Positions 53,259-61,428 of a stretch of 64,000 nt of DNA are shown piece after piece (position 1 is the first letter of the stretch; every line of letters starts with the position of its first letter). The stretch spans positions 1 through 64,000 of the forward strand of contig NZ_JYLI01000013.1 of the NCBI RefSeq assembly GCF_001439785.1. The letters are read 5' to 3'. The stretch is from Pseudomonas poae. Lineage in GTDB: Bacteria > Pseudomonadota > Gammaproteobacteria > Pseudomonadales > Pseudomonadaceae. Position numbers and translations under genes: made by a program. Below the pieces are notes generated by a model, which had not been told where the DNA came from, ran no database searches, and saw only the letters and a program-made list of their open reading frames with translations.

Positions 53259-53858
53259 CTATTGACTGGCCTGGATCATCCGGCGCAAAGCCGTGCAATC
53301 CTGGGCATGCCAATCCGCCAGCTCCGGCCACGGGTTCTGCGGCAGGTTCACCAACACCGTGCGCGTCCCCGCCGCCCGTCCGCAGTCCAGGTCGAAGCGG
53401 TAATCCCCCACCATCACCATCTCGCTCGGCGCCACACCCCAGGCGGCCGCCAGCTTCAACAACCCACCCGGCTCGGGCTTGGGCGGTGCGTCTTCACGGC
53501 CCAGCACATCCGCTACCGCAAAGCAGTCCGCCAGGCCAATCGCCGCCAGCGTGACATGGGCCAGCTCCCGCGCGTTGCGGGTGAGAATGCCCAGGCGATA
53601 GCCGCGCGCAGCCAGTTCGCGCACCAGCGCCACGGCACCCTCCGCTGCCGTCGAGCCCAGCGCCAGATCGCGCTCGTGCTCCAACAGCCAGGCATGTTTG
53701 GCCGCCGCGATATCGGCCGGCAACGCGGCCAGATGGGTAAGGATGTCGTCTTCGGGCGGTATGTCCAGGGCCACGCGGATGGCCGCAAAGTCGTGCACTG
53801 CCACGGTGAGGGTGCCGTCCATATCGAACACCCAGTGCTTAACCTCTGCCAGGCTCAT
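53259..53858 (-). CDS. HAD-family hydrolase, 199 aa
   Basis: A haloacid dehalogenase-type phosphatase. Motif I is WVFDMDGTLT (both Asp present), motif II TRN in LGILTRNARELAH, Lys in EDAPPKPEPGGLL and motif IV VMVGDYRFDLDCG. The small cap is helical, as in phosphoglycolate phosphatase-like enzymes. The start at 53858 overlaps the tesB stop by 4 bases (ATGA), so the two are co-translated. Substrate unknown. Confidence 0.9.
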   Translation of the reverse strand: MSLAEVKHWVFDMDGTLTVAVHDFAAIRVALDIPPEDDILTHLAALPADIAAAKHAWLLEHERDLALGSTAAEGAVALVRELAARGYRLGILTRNARELAHVTLAAIGLADCFAVADVLGREDAPPKPEPGGLLKLAAAWGVAPSEMVMVGDYRFDLDCGRAAGTRTVLVNLPQNPWPELADWHAQDCTALRRMIQASQ

Positions 53859-54724
53859 GCCCAATCCTTGCGATGGCGAATCAGGCCTTCCTGGGTCACC
53901 GACGCCACCAGTTGCCCGGCGCGGTTGTACACGCTGCCCCGCGAAAAACCACGGGAATTGCCGGCCCACGGGCTGTCCATGGCGTAGAGCAGCCAATCGT
54001 CGGCGCGCAGATCGGCGTGGAACCACAGCGCGTGATCGAGGCTTGCGACCTGCATATCTTTTTGCCACACGGTCTTGCCATGAGGCAGCAACGAGGTGGT
54101 CAGCAGGCCGAAGTCCGAGGCGTAGGCCAACAGGTACTTGTGCAGCGCCGGCGCATCCGCCAGGGCACCATCGGCGCGAAACCACACGTATTTGACCGGG
54201 TCGGACGGCTGCGGATTGAACGGGTCCCGCTCGGTGACCGGGCGCACTTCGATGGGCTTGGGGCACAGCAGCTTGTCGCGCATGTGCTCGGGGATCAGGT
54301 GCGCGCGCTGCTGGGTCAGCTCCAGCTCCGACGGCAGGTTTTCCGGCCCCACCACAACGGGCATGGTGGTCTGGTGTTCGAAGCCTTGCTCGTCATACTG
54401 GAATGACGCACTGCAGGTGAAAATCGGGTTGCCTTTCTGGATCGCCGTCACGCGACGCGTGCTGAAACTGCCGCCGTCACGCACGCGGTCCACCGAATAC
54501 ACCACCGGCAGGGCCGCGTCGCCGGGGCGCAGGAAATAGCCGTGCAGGGAATGCACATGGCGCGCTTCTTCAACGGTCTGGCTCGCGGCAGACAACGACT
54601 GGCCGAGCACCTGGCCGCCGAACAACTGGCGAAAACCCAGGTCCTGGCTGCGGCCGCGAAAGAGGTTTTCCTCAATCGGCTCCAGGGTCAGCAAGTCCAC
54701 CAGATCTTCCAATACTTGGCTCAT
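53855..54724 (-). CDS. tesB: acyl-CoA thioesterase II TesB, 289 aa
   Basis: Hydrolyses medium and long acyl-CoAs. Double hot-dog fold: N-terminal half with NLFRGRSQDLGFRQLFGGQV and HSLHGYFLRPGDAALPVVYS, C-terminal half with ASLDHALWFHADLRADDWLL and GSVYNRAGQLVASVTQEGLI, the active-site helix and strand of the family. Length equals that of E. coli TesB (286 aa). It is first in a two-gene operon with the HAD hydrolase. Confidence 0.95.
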   Translation of the reverse strand: MSQVLEDLVDLLTLEPIEENLFRGRSQDLGFRQLFGGQVLGQSLSAASQTVEEARHVHSLHGYFLRPGDAALPVVYSVDRVRDGGSFSTRRVTAIQKGNPIFTCSASFQYDEQGFEHQTTMPVVVGPENLPSELELTQQRAHLIPEHMRDKLLCPKPIEVRPVTERDPFNPQPSDPVKYVWFRADGALADAPALHKYLLAYASDFGLLTTSLLPHGKTVWQKDMQVASLDHALWFHADLRADDWLLYAMDSPWAGNSRGFSRGSVYNRAGQLVASVTQEGLIRHRKDWA

Positions 54725-54762
54725 AGAGCAACTCCTACAATCTTAGGGGCATTCCGGGCTGC

Positions 54763-55332
54763 TTATCCGTGCAGCGTGTCCAACCATTGGGCGCGGGTGA
54801 TGCGATACAAAACATGTGGCCGCAGCGGATCATCGGCTGCGACCTTGGGGTGTTCAAAATCTGCCTGGGGATCGTAATGCATACCGATGGCCTGCATGAC
54901 TTTTTGTGATGGCAGATTGGCCTCGGTGGTGAAGGCGACGATGTCATCCAGCTGCAAGCGGTCGAACCCACAGCGCAGCGCGGTCCAAGCCGCCTCACTG
55001 GCATAGCCCAAACCCCAATGTTCACGGGCCAGGCGCCAGCCGATTTCCACCGCAGGGGTAAAGCCCGCCGCAAAGCTGACAGGCTGCAACCCGGTGAGGC
55101 CGATGAACTCGCCGCTGTCCTTGCGTTGCAGCGCCCACAGGCCAAAGCCGTATTCAGCGAAATGGCCGCGAATACGGCCGATCAACGCGGCGCTTTCGAG
55201 GTGGCTCAAGGTCGCCGGGAAATAGCGCATCACCTGTGGGTCGGCGCACATGCGCGCAAATTCCGGCAGGTCGCTGTCACGCCATTGGCGCATGATCAGG
55301 CGTGCGCTGTGCAGTTCGAGTATCGGCTCCAT
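54763..55332 (-). CDS. GNAT-family (RimJ-like) N-acetyltransferase, 189 aa
   Basis: An acetyl-CoA dependent acetyltransferase of the Acetyltransf_3/RimJ-RimL type. Features are the start LELHSARLIMRQWRDSDLPE, GFGLWALQRKDSGEFIGLTG (strands 2-4) and the acetyl-CoA loop REHWGLGYASEA, then TTEANLPSQKVMQAIGM. The frame is open further upstream, but ATG 55332 starts right before the domain. Acceptor unknown. It is separated by 38 bases from tesB on the same strand and may be co-transcribed with it. Confidence 0.9.
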   Translation of the reverse strand: MEPILELHSARLIMRQWRDSDLPEFARMCADPQVMRYFPATLSHLESAALIGRIRGHFAEYGFGLWALQRKDSGEFIGLTGLQPVSFAAGFTPAVEIGWRLAREHWGLGYASEAAWTALRCGFDRLQLDDIVAFTTEANLPSQKVMQAIGMHYDPQADFEHPKVAADDPLRPHVLYRITRAQWLDTLHG

Positions 55333-55423
55333 GGGTCCCCTTCCCTTGCCATGTGCGTGAGGCATGTGTTTGTGAGTGTACAGCGCTGGTAAGATCCTTC
55401 GCAGGTTCCCGTCAGAAAATCCC

Positions 55424-56344
55424 ATGCCTTTGCCACTGATCTACCACGATGACTACAGCCCTGAGTTCCCGGCAGACCATCGGTTTCCCATGGACAAGTT
55501 TCGCCTGCTGCGCGACCACCTGGTGTCCACCGGGCTGACCGAAGACAGCCGCCTGCTGCGCCCGGAGTTGTGCCCGCCGCAGATTCTGGCCCTGGCCCAC
55601 GAACCTGGCTATATCGCACGCTACATGAGCGGCGAACTGTCCCGCGAAGACCAGCGCCGTCTGGGCCTGCCCTGGAGCGAAGCCCTGGCCAGGCGCACCG
55701 TGCGGGCGGTCGGCGGTTCCCTGCTCGCCGCCGAGCAAGCCCTCGAACACGGCCTGGCTTGCCACCTGGCCGGCGGCACCCACCATGCCCACTACGATTA
55801 CCCGGCAGGCTTCTGCATCTTCAACGACCTGGCCGTGATCAGCCATTACCTGCTGGCCAGCGGGCGCGTCAACCGCGTACTGATCTTCGACTGCGACGTG
55901 CACCAGGGCGACGGCACCGCACGCATCCTCCACGACACGCCGGACGCCATCACCGTGTCGCTGCACTGCGAAAAGAACTTTCCCGCGCGCAAGGCCCAAA
56001 GCGACTGGGACATTGCGCTGCCCATGGGCATGGGCGACGCCGATTACCTCAAGGTCGTCGACGATGCCCTCAACTATCTGCTGCCGCTGTACCAGCCCGA
56101 CCTGGTGCTGTATGACGCCGGCGTGGATGTGCACAAGGACGACGCGCTCGGCTACCTCAAGCTGACAGACTCAGGCGTCGCCGCCCGCGATGAAGCCGTG
56201 ATGCGCCACTGCCTGGGCCGCGACATTCCAGTGATGGGCGTGATCGGCGGCGGCTACAGCAAGGACCGCCCTGCCCTCGCGCGCCGCCACGGCATCCTGC
56301 ACCACAGCGCGCAGCGGGTGTGGACGTCATCAGGGTGTCACTGA
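55424..56344 (+). CDS. histone deacetylase-like amidohydrolase, 306 aa
   Basis: A zinc amidohydrolase of the HDAC/acetylpolyamine deacetylase superfamily. The catalytic His pair is His120-His121 (GGTHHAHYDYPAGF), the zinc ligands include Asp158 and His160 (FDCDVHQGDGT) and the Asp in YDAGVDVHKDD, and the transition-state Tyr is in GGGYSKD. At 306 aa it is of the shorter bacterial type. Substrate is unknown; no polyamine genes are nearby. The start 55424 is chosen for MPLPLIYHDDYSPEFP. Confidence 0.92.
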   Translation: MPLPLIYHDDYSPEFPADHRFPMDKFRLLRDHLVSTGLTEDSRLLRPELCPPQILALAHEPGYIARYMSGELSREDQRRLGLPWSEALARRTVRAVGGSLLAAEQALEHGLACHLAGGTHHAHYDYPAGFCIFNDLAVISHYLLASGRVNRVLIFDCDVHQGDGTARILHDTPDAITVSLHCEKNFPARKAQSDWDIALPMGMGDADYLKVVDDALNYLLPLYQPDLVLYDAGVDVHKDDALGYLKLTDSGVAARDEAVMRHCLGRDIPVMGVIGGGYSKDRPALARRHGILHHSAQRVWTSSGCH

Positions 56345-56354
56345 ATGCTGGGCG

Positions 56355-56963
56355 TTACCCACAATGGCTGTGGAGCGGCCTGTGGATAACTTGAGCGTAA
56401 GCGCCTGTAGGCTTTTATCCATAAGGCCTACAGGAAAGTGTACGTTTTTTGATCAGGCAGCCGGCGTCGCGTCCGGTAGAATGCCAGGCTTATTCACAGC
56501 ACTGTAGCCCTGCCCATGCCTCAGACCCCACCTCACCACGTCACCCTCATCGGCGGCGGCCCAGCCGGGCTGATGGCCGCCGAAGTTCTGAGCCAGGCCG
56601 GCGTGCGCGTGGACCTGTACGACGGCATGCCCTCGGTGGGGCGCAAATTCCTGCTGGCAGGCGTGGGCGGCATGAACATCACCCATTCCGAAGCGTACCC
56701 GGCCTTCGTGGCCCGCTATGCCGAACGCGCGCCGCACCTGGCGCCGTTGCTGCGTGAATTTGGTGCCCAGGCGTTGTGCGAATGGATCCATGGCCTGGGC
56801 ATCCAGACCTTTATCGGCACCTCCGGCCGGGTATTTCCTACCGACATGAAAGCCGCGCCGTTGCTGCGCGCCTGGCTCAAGCGCCTGCGTGAGCAGGGCG
56901 TGGTTATCCACACCCGGCACCGTTGGCTGGGCTGGAACAGTGAGGGAGATTTACTTATCCACA
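56355..56963. other. cluster of DnaA-box-like 9-mers
   Basis: Perfect DnaA boxes: TGTGGATAA at 56381-56389 (reverse of TTATCCACA), TTATCCACA at 56904-56912 and at 56955-56963. One-base variants: TTACCCACA 56355-56363, TTATTCACA 56490-56498, and TTATCCATA about 56416-56424. They straddle the intergenic region and the first 150 codons of the flavoprotein gene. Confidence 0.6.
56404..56434. other. long intergenic hairpin, no poly-T
   Basis: CCTGTAGGC and GCCTACAGG pair perfectly, with further TTTAT/ATAA pairing inside and a very small loop. It lies 60 bases after the amidohydrolase gene. There is no T-run, so it is not a standard terminator. Confidence 0.6.
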
Positions 56964-57742
56964 GCCCGGACGGCGAGAAAACCGTGCGCAGCGATGCCGT
57001 GCTGCTGGCCCTGGGCGGTGGCAGCTGGTCGCGCCTGGGCTCCGATGGCGCCTGGCTCAACGTGCTGGAAGACATGGGCGTGCCCTACGTTCGTCTGCAA
57101 CCGAGCAACTGTGGGTTTGAGGTGTCGGCCTGGAGCGACTTGATGGTCAACAAATTCGCTGGCGCGCCGTTGAAGAATATCGCCATCGGGCTGGGCGACG
57201 ACAAACCCCGGCTGGGCGAATGCGTGATCACCGCCACGGGCATCGAGGGCAGCCTGATCTACGCGCTGTCGGCGCCGATTCGTGAGGCCATCAACCGTGA
57301 CGGCGCGGCCACCGTGCATATTGATCTGCTGCCGAGCAGGCCGCTGCACACCGTACAGGCGGCACTGGCCAAGCCGCGCGGTTCGCGCTCGATGAGCAAG
57401 CATTTGCACAGTCAACTGGGAATCGACGGCGTCAAGGCGGCGCTGTTGCGCGAGTTGACCCCGACTGAGCACTTCAATGACCCCGCGCAGTTGGCCGTGG
57501 ATATCAAGGCGTTGCCGTTGACCCTGGTGAGGGCGCGCCCACTCGATGAGGCCATCAGCACCGCAGGCGGTGTGCCGTTTGAGGCGCTGGATGAGCGCTT
57601 GATGCTCAAGCAATTGCCGGGCGTGTTTTGTGCCGGGGAGATGCTGGATTGGGAGGCGCCGACCGGAGGGTATTTGCTGACCGGATGTTTCGCCAGTGGC
57701 AGAGCGGCTGGGTTTGGCCTGTTGGAATGGCTTAAGCGCTGA
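56516..57742 (+). CDS. NAD(P)/FAD-dependent oxidoreductase, YhiN/HI0933-like, 408 aa
   Basis: A flavoprotein of the YhiN/HI0933 family (TIGR03862-like branch), physiological role unknown. The FAD motif is VTLIGGGPAGLMAAEVLSQA; the family loop GRKFLLAGVGGMNITHSE is clear; a second flavin motif, DAVLLALGGGSWSRLGSDG, and the C-terminal GVFCAGEMLDWEAPTGGYLL and GCFASGRAAG complete the fold. Length is typical. Its 5' third contains two perfect DnaA boxes. Confidence 0.92.
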   Translation: MPQTPPHHVTLIGGGPAGLMAAEVLSQAGVRVDLYDGMPSVGRKFLLAGVGGMNITHSEAYPAFVARYAERAPHLAPLLREFGAQALCEWIHGLGIQTFIGTSGRVFPTDMKAAPLLRAWLKRLREQGVVIHTRHRWLGWNSEGDLLIHSPDGEKTVRSDAVLLALGGGSWSRLGSDGAWLNVLEDMGVPYVRLQPSNCGFEVSAWSDLMVNKFAGAPLKNIAIGLGDDKPRLGECVITATGIEGSLIYALSAPIREAINRDGAATVHIDLLPSRPLHTVQAALAKPRGSRSMSKHLHSQLGIDGVKAALLRELTPTEHFNDPAQLAVDIKALPLTLVRARPLDEAISTAGGVPFEALDERLMLKQLPGVFCAGEMLDWEAPTGGYLLTGCFASGRAAGFGLLEWLKR

Positions 57743-57768
57743 GATTTGTGGTGAATTCAGGCCGCCTT

Positions 57769-57837
57769 CGCAGGCAAGCCAGCTCCCACATTTTGATGGG
57801 TGAACACCGTCAATGTGGGAGCTGGCTTGCCTGCGAT
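57769..57837. repeat. REPIN of the GTGGGAGCTGGCTTGCC type
   Basis: Two perfectly inverted 21-23-base REPs (CGCAGGCAAGCCAGCTCCCA and its complement) flank a 25-base spacer between the convergent flavoprotein and rhlE genes. Same family as the elements at 18303 and 20848. Confidence 0.9.
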
Positions 57838-57861
57838 GAGGCCATCAGCAGCGCCGCAAAA

Positions 57862-59199
57862 TCACTTCTTCTTGCGCGGCCCGGTATTGAACACCGGCAC
57901 CTTGCGCACCGGCTTGATCGACGGTTCAACCGGCGCCGAGTCTCCGCTCTCCACCCACTTGCCCAAATTGCGCTTGCCACCACCACCGCCGGAAGCCTTG
58001 GGCTTCTTCGGTTTTTTCGGTTTCTTCACCACCTGCCCGCTGGCATCGGTGTCCGGCACGCGGTGCTCGGGTTCAAAGTCCGGCTCCATCGTGCGGGTCA
58101 GCGTCTGACGCGTGAGCATCTCGATGGCCGACAGCATGTTCACCTCATCGGCGCACACCAGGGAAATCGCTTCCCCGGTATTGCCCGCACGCCCGGTACG
58201 GCCGATGCGGTGAATGTAGTCTTCGGCAACGATCGGCAGGTCGAAATTGACCACCAGCGGCAAGTCTTCGATGTCCAGGCCACGGGCCGCCACGTCGGTG
58301 GCCACCAGGATCTGCACGTCACTGCTCTTGAAGCGGTCCAGCGCGCGCTGTCGGGTAGCCTGGGGTTTGTCGCCATGAATGCCGTCGGCGTTGATGCCCA
58401 ACCCTTGCAGCTTGTCCACCAGCGCATCCACGCCGTTGCGGGTTTTGGCGAACACCAGCACCTGCTTCCATCGGCCCTTGCGCATCAGGTGCACAAACAG
58501 CTCGGCCTTGCGCTTCTTGTCCACCGGCACCACCCACTGCTTCACCGTGTTGGCGGCGACGTTGCGCGGGCTGACTTCAATGCTCAGCGGGTCGTTGAGC
58601 ATCTGCCCGGCCAGCGTGCGAATCTCATCGGAGAAGGTCGCGGAGAACAGCAGGGTCTGACGCTTTTTCGGCAGCATGCGGTAGATGTTCGCCAGCTCTT
58701 CGGAGAAGCCCAGGTCGAGCATGCGGTCGGCTTCATCCAGCACGAGGGTTTGCAACTGGTTGAGTTTCAGCGCGTTCTGGCGGAACAGATCGATCAGGCG
58801 GCCGGGCGTGGCGACCAGAATGTCGACGCCCTTGCGCAGCTTCATCATCTGCGGGTTGATGCTCACGCCGCCGTACACCGCGTAGGTGGTGAGCGGCAGG
58901 TTCTGCGCGTACTCGGCAACGCTGGCGTGAACCTGCTCGGCCAGCTCGCGGGTTGGGCACAGGATCAACGCGCGCGCCGAGTTGGCGGCGACTTTCGGCC
59001 CTTCCAGGGTCAGCAGTTGCAACAGCGGCAGGGCGAACCCTGCGGTCTTGCCGGTGCCGGTCTGGGCGGCTGCCATCAGGTCGCGGCCGGCCAGCACCGC
59101 TGGAATGGCTTGCGCCTGCACCGGCGTCGGGGTCTGGTAGCCAAGCGTCTCAAGGGCGCGCAGCAAGGGTTCGATCAGGCCAAGGGTGGCGAAAGTCAT
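57862..59199 (-). CDS. rhlE: DEAD-box RNA helicase RhlE-like, 445 aa
   Basis: An ATP-dependent RNA helicase. All motifs are present in order: Q motif (GYQTPTPVQAQAI), Walker A AAQTGTGKT, PTRELAEQ, TPGRLIDL, VLDEADRML, SATF, ARGLDIEDLPLVVNFDLP and HRIGRTGRAG. The C-terminal 60 residues are a basic, Gly/Lys/Pro-rich tail (KKPKKPKKPKASGGGGGKR), typical of RhlE. Likely roles are ribosome assembly or degradosome RNA turnover. MTFATLGLIEPLLRAL is the family start. Confidence 0.95.
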   Translation of the reverse strand: MTFATLGLIEPLLRALETLGYQTPTPVQAQAIPAVLAGRDLMAAAQTGTGKTAGFALPLLQLLTLEGPKVAANSARALILCPTRELAEQVHASVAEYAQNLPLTTYAVYGGVSINPQMMKLRKGVDILVATPGRLIDLFRQNALKLNQLQTLVLDEADRMLDLGFSEELANIYRMLPKKRQTLLFSATFSDEIRTLAGQMLNDPLSIEVSPRNVAANTVKQWVVPVDKKRKAELFVHLMRKGRWKQVLVFAKTRNGVDALVDKLQGLGINADGIHGDKPQATRQRALDRFKSSDVQILVATDVAARGLDIEDLPLVVNFDLPIVAEDYIHRIGRTGRAGNTGEAISLVCADEVNMLSAIEMLTRQTLTRTMEPDFEPEHRVPDTDASGQVVKKPKKPKKPKASGGGGGKRNLGKWVESGDSAPVEPSIKPVRKVPVFNTGPRKKK

Positions 59200-59247
59200 G
59201 TAGTTACCGTAGGAAAAATTCAGCGCAAGGGCGTAATGCGCGGCAGT

Positions 59248-60144
59248 TTACCTTATTTCCGGTTTGGGCTTGCGCCATTGGGGCAGGCTGATCAGCAACA
59301 CGGCGCTGATGATCACCAGCATCGCAAAGGCCTCTTCCAGGCCGATGGTTTCACCCACGAAGACAATCCCCAGCAGCACGGCGACGGCCGGGTTCACATA
59401 GGCATAGCTGGTGGCTGCCGCCGGGCGCACGTTCTTGAGCAGGTACATATAGGCATTGAAGGCGATGATCGAACCGAACACAGTCAGGTAAGCCAGGGCC
59501 AGCCAACCTTCCAGCGGCGGCAGGGCGTTGAGGTGCTCGCCGGACAGCGCACTGACGAGCAACAGCGCCACACCCGCCACCAGCATTTCCGCAGCACTGG
59601 CCATGGCGCCCTGGGGCAGCGACAGTTGCCGGCTCCACACCGAGCCAAACGCCCAGGAGGCCGCTGCCATCAGCAGCAGCACTGCGCCCATGGGGCTTGA
59701 TTGCAGCGTGCTGCCCATGTTGAGCATGGCAATGCCGATAATCCCGAGAATCACCCCTGCCCACTCCAGCCGGGTATTGCGCGCGCCCCAGAAGTAGCCG
59801 CACAGCAAGGTGAACAGCGGCACCGTCGCCACCGCCAGCGCGGCCACCCCGGACGACACGCCCATATGCTCCGCCACACTGACGCCGCCATTGCCCACCG
59901 TAAGCAGCAACAGGCCGATCATGCCGGCGGCCTTCCACTGCGGCCAGGTCGGCGCCGGCACGCCACGCCATCTGAGAAAGCCATACATCAACGCGCCCGC
60001 CGTACAGAACCGAATGCCCGCCAGCAGCAACGGCGGCCAGTACTCCACGCCGATGCGAATCACCAGGTAAGTGGAGCCCCAGATAACGTACAGCGCGAAA
60101 AAGGCAGCGATCAAGGGCAAGGGAAAGCGACGGGGGCCAGGCAT
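59248..60144 (-). CDS. yedA: drug/metabolite exporter YedA-like (EamA family), 298 aa
   Basis: A ten-helix DMT transporter with two EamA repeats. The first helix region has YVIWGSTYLVIRIGVEYWPP, closely resembling YedA; the second repeat ends with TSYAYVNPAVAVLLGIVFVG. Substrate unknown; homologues export aromatic or amino-acid-like compounds. ATG at 60144 (MPGPRRFPLPLIAAFFALYV). It follows rhlE on the same strand upstream with a 48-base gap. Confidence 0.9.
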   Translation of the reverse strand: MPGPRRFPLPLIAAFFALYVIWGSTYLVIRIGVEYWPPLLLAGIRFCTAGALMYGFLRWRGVPAPTWPQWKAAGMIGLLLLTVGNGGVSVAEHMGVSSGVAALAVATVPLFTLLCGYFWGARNTRLEWAGVILGIIGIAMLNMGSTLQSSPMGAVLLLMAAASWAFGSVWSRQLSLPQGAMASAAEMLVAGVALLLVSALSGEHLNALPPLEGWLALAYLTVFGSIIAFNAYMYLLKNVRPAAATSYAYVNPAVAVLLGIVFVGETIGLEEAFAMLVIISAVLLISLPQWRKPKPEIR

Positions 60145-60373
60145 GGGGCGGCTCTATGGCAGGAGAGGGAGGCTTATTTTAGGAAGGCGGATTGTTAAAC
60201 ATAAGTTACAAAACCTGTTTAAACGGGCCGTACACTTTTCGGAAGGGGGTGCTGGTCTACTGAATAGCCGAGCGCTGAACGATTAAATCGATAACCTGCC
60301 CGATCGTCGTGATGTGATCCCAATCATCCTGAGTCGCGCTCAGCTTTTGCTTGGTGCTTGCCAGTTATGGCAG
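60145..60373. other. intergenic, no gene
   Basis: First part of a 651-base gap between yedA and the exonuclease gene. I see an AT-richer patch at about 60180-60290 that could hold the yedA promoter (leftward) and the promoter for the structured leader that follows (rightward). No open frame with a convincing start is present. Confidence 0.35.
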
Positions 60374-60502
60374 CTGTGCGTGGGAGACCTTCGGGTCTGC
60401 TGGGTTTTACTTCTTGCCCCGGTCTTGCACACCTACGCACAGTTGCCACCCTCTTCGCGTGCAAGCGGACGGTGCCAACTTCTTCCAGCAAGGAGTTTCA
60501 CC
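60374..60502 (+). ncRNA. structured 5' leader ahead of a truncated DUF3077/DUF6124-like gene
   Basis: The plus strand can fold into an outer stem CTGTGCGTGGG (60374-60384) with CCTACGCACAG (60432-60442; one G-U), enclosing a 5-bp hairpin AGACC-UUCG-GGTCT (60385-60398) with a stable UUCG tetraloop. A second hairpin pairs GTTGCCACC (60442-60450) with GGTGCCAAC (60471-60479; one mismatch). An AAGGAG SD (60490-60495) follows, 7 bases before ATG 60503. I believe similar leaders precede intact DUF3077/DUF6124 genes in other fluorescent pseudomonads, but could not check. Confidence 0.55.
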
Positions 60503-60596
60503 ATGGTCAAAGTCACCACAGCGGGCAGTGATGCATTTGGTGGAAATGGCGAAAGGGGTGGTGGATCAGGCGTTGGAGTGTGTGCAACCGCGGTAG
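60503..60596 (+). pseudogene. internally deleted DUF3077/DUF6124-like gene
   Basis: An ATG with a good SD begins MVKVTTAGSDA, the start typical of these small pseudomonad proteins (about 110-130 aa). Within about 10 codons the sense shifts to another frame encoding HLVEMAKGVVDQALECVQPR and stop (TAG 60594-60596), which resembles the family's C-terminal helix. About 80 middle codons seem to be missing and the two ends are out of frame. Family assignment is from memory and moderate. Confidence 0.5.
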
Positions 60597-60632
60597 GCGC
60601 AAGCGCACACATGTGTGATGAAGCGGCTTGTT

Positions 60633-60765
60633 GTGGCGAGCGGGCTTGCCCCGCGTTGGGGTGCGAAGCGCCCCCAATCCAGCAAAGCGCGGTGTACCTG
60701 ATATGGCTCTGCGCCTGGTTTTGGGGCTGCTGCGCAGCCCAGCGCAGGACAAGCCTGCTCGCCAC
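60633..60765. repeat. 133-bp REPIN, copy 6
   Basis: Left arm CGGG type, right arm CAGG type, orientation as copies 2 and 5. It lies 36 bases after the truncated gene and 30 bases before the stop of the convergent exonuclease gene. Confidence 0.9.
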
Positions 60766-60795
60766 AGTGTCCTCAGACTAAACAGCTTCTCTGGC

Positions 60796-61419
60796 TCAAA
60801 ACCCGCGATGTTTCTTCAGGTGCTCATTGATCTTCGCCGCCGGCACTTTCTGCAAGGTGCACAGCAAATCATGGGACAGTTCGCGCAAGCCGTGGGTGCG
60901 CCGTAACTCCTGGGCCAGATGCGCCGTGAGGTTCGCCGCCATCTCCGCATCCGCCAGCGCCCGGTGAGCCTTGCCGGTGTGGGGCAGTTGCGCGTAGCTG
61001 TTGAGAGTGCCGAGTTTGTGGTTCGGTGCAGCCGGCAGCAGGCGCCGCGCCAGCAGCAGGGAGCAGGCGAATTTCTGCAGGCGGGTGCGGCGGATCAAGC
61101 CCAGCTCGAAGTCCCAGAACTTCTGGTCGAACGCGGCGTTGTGGGCCAGCAGCGGCGTGGTGCCGACGAAATCGTTGACTTCATTCATCACGCGCTCGGC
61201 CGGCGGTGCGCTGCGCAGCATGGCATTGCTGATGCCGGTGAGTTGTTCGATAAAGCCGGGCACGCGCACGCCGGCGTTCATCAGGCTCTGATAACGGTCG
61301 ACGATTTGCCCACGTTCAAGAATGACCACGCCGATTTCCGTCGCGCGGCAATGGCTGCTCGGCGTGATGCCGGTGGTTTCAAAGTCGATGACCGCTATAC
61401 GTTCCAAACCTGTTTGCAC
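60796..61419 (-). CDS. DEDDh 3'-5' exonuclease (DnaQ-like), 207 aa
   Basis: A stand-alone exonuclease of the DnaQ/epsilon fold. Metal ligands and base are visible: Asp12 and Glu14 (VIDFETTG), Asp98 (LAHNAAFDQ), His152 and Asp157 (KAHRALADAEM). The C-terminal 40 residues form a basic helical tail (VPAAKINEHLKKHRGF). It is not the polymerase III epsilon subunit itself, which is longer. It begins 9 bases after the NYN gene's stop, so both are in one operon. Confidence 0.92.
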   Translation of the reverse strand: MQTGLERIAVIDFETTGITPSSHCRATEIGVVILERGQIVDRYQSLMNAGVRVPGFIEQLTGISNAMLRSAPPAERVMNEVNDFVGTTPLLAHNAAFDQKFWDFELGLIRRTRLQKFACSLLLARRLLPAAPNHKLGTLNSYAQLPHTGKAHRALADAEMAANLTAHLAQELRRTHGLRELSHDLLCTLQKVPAAKINEHLKKHRGF

Positions 61420-61428
61420 TCCGTCTAT

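Noticed and set aside
57748..59700. A 650-codon plus-strand frame
   Set aside because: It starts in a REPIN and runs antisense to rhlE and yedA.
60314..60781. A 155-codon plus-strand frame through the REPIN
   Set aside because: Most of the product is translated REPIN (CCGERACPALGCEAPPI pattern), and the same peptide appears wherever this repeat occurs.
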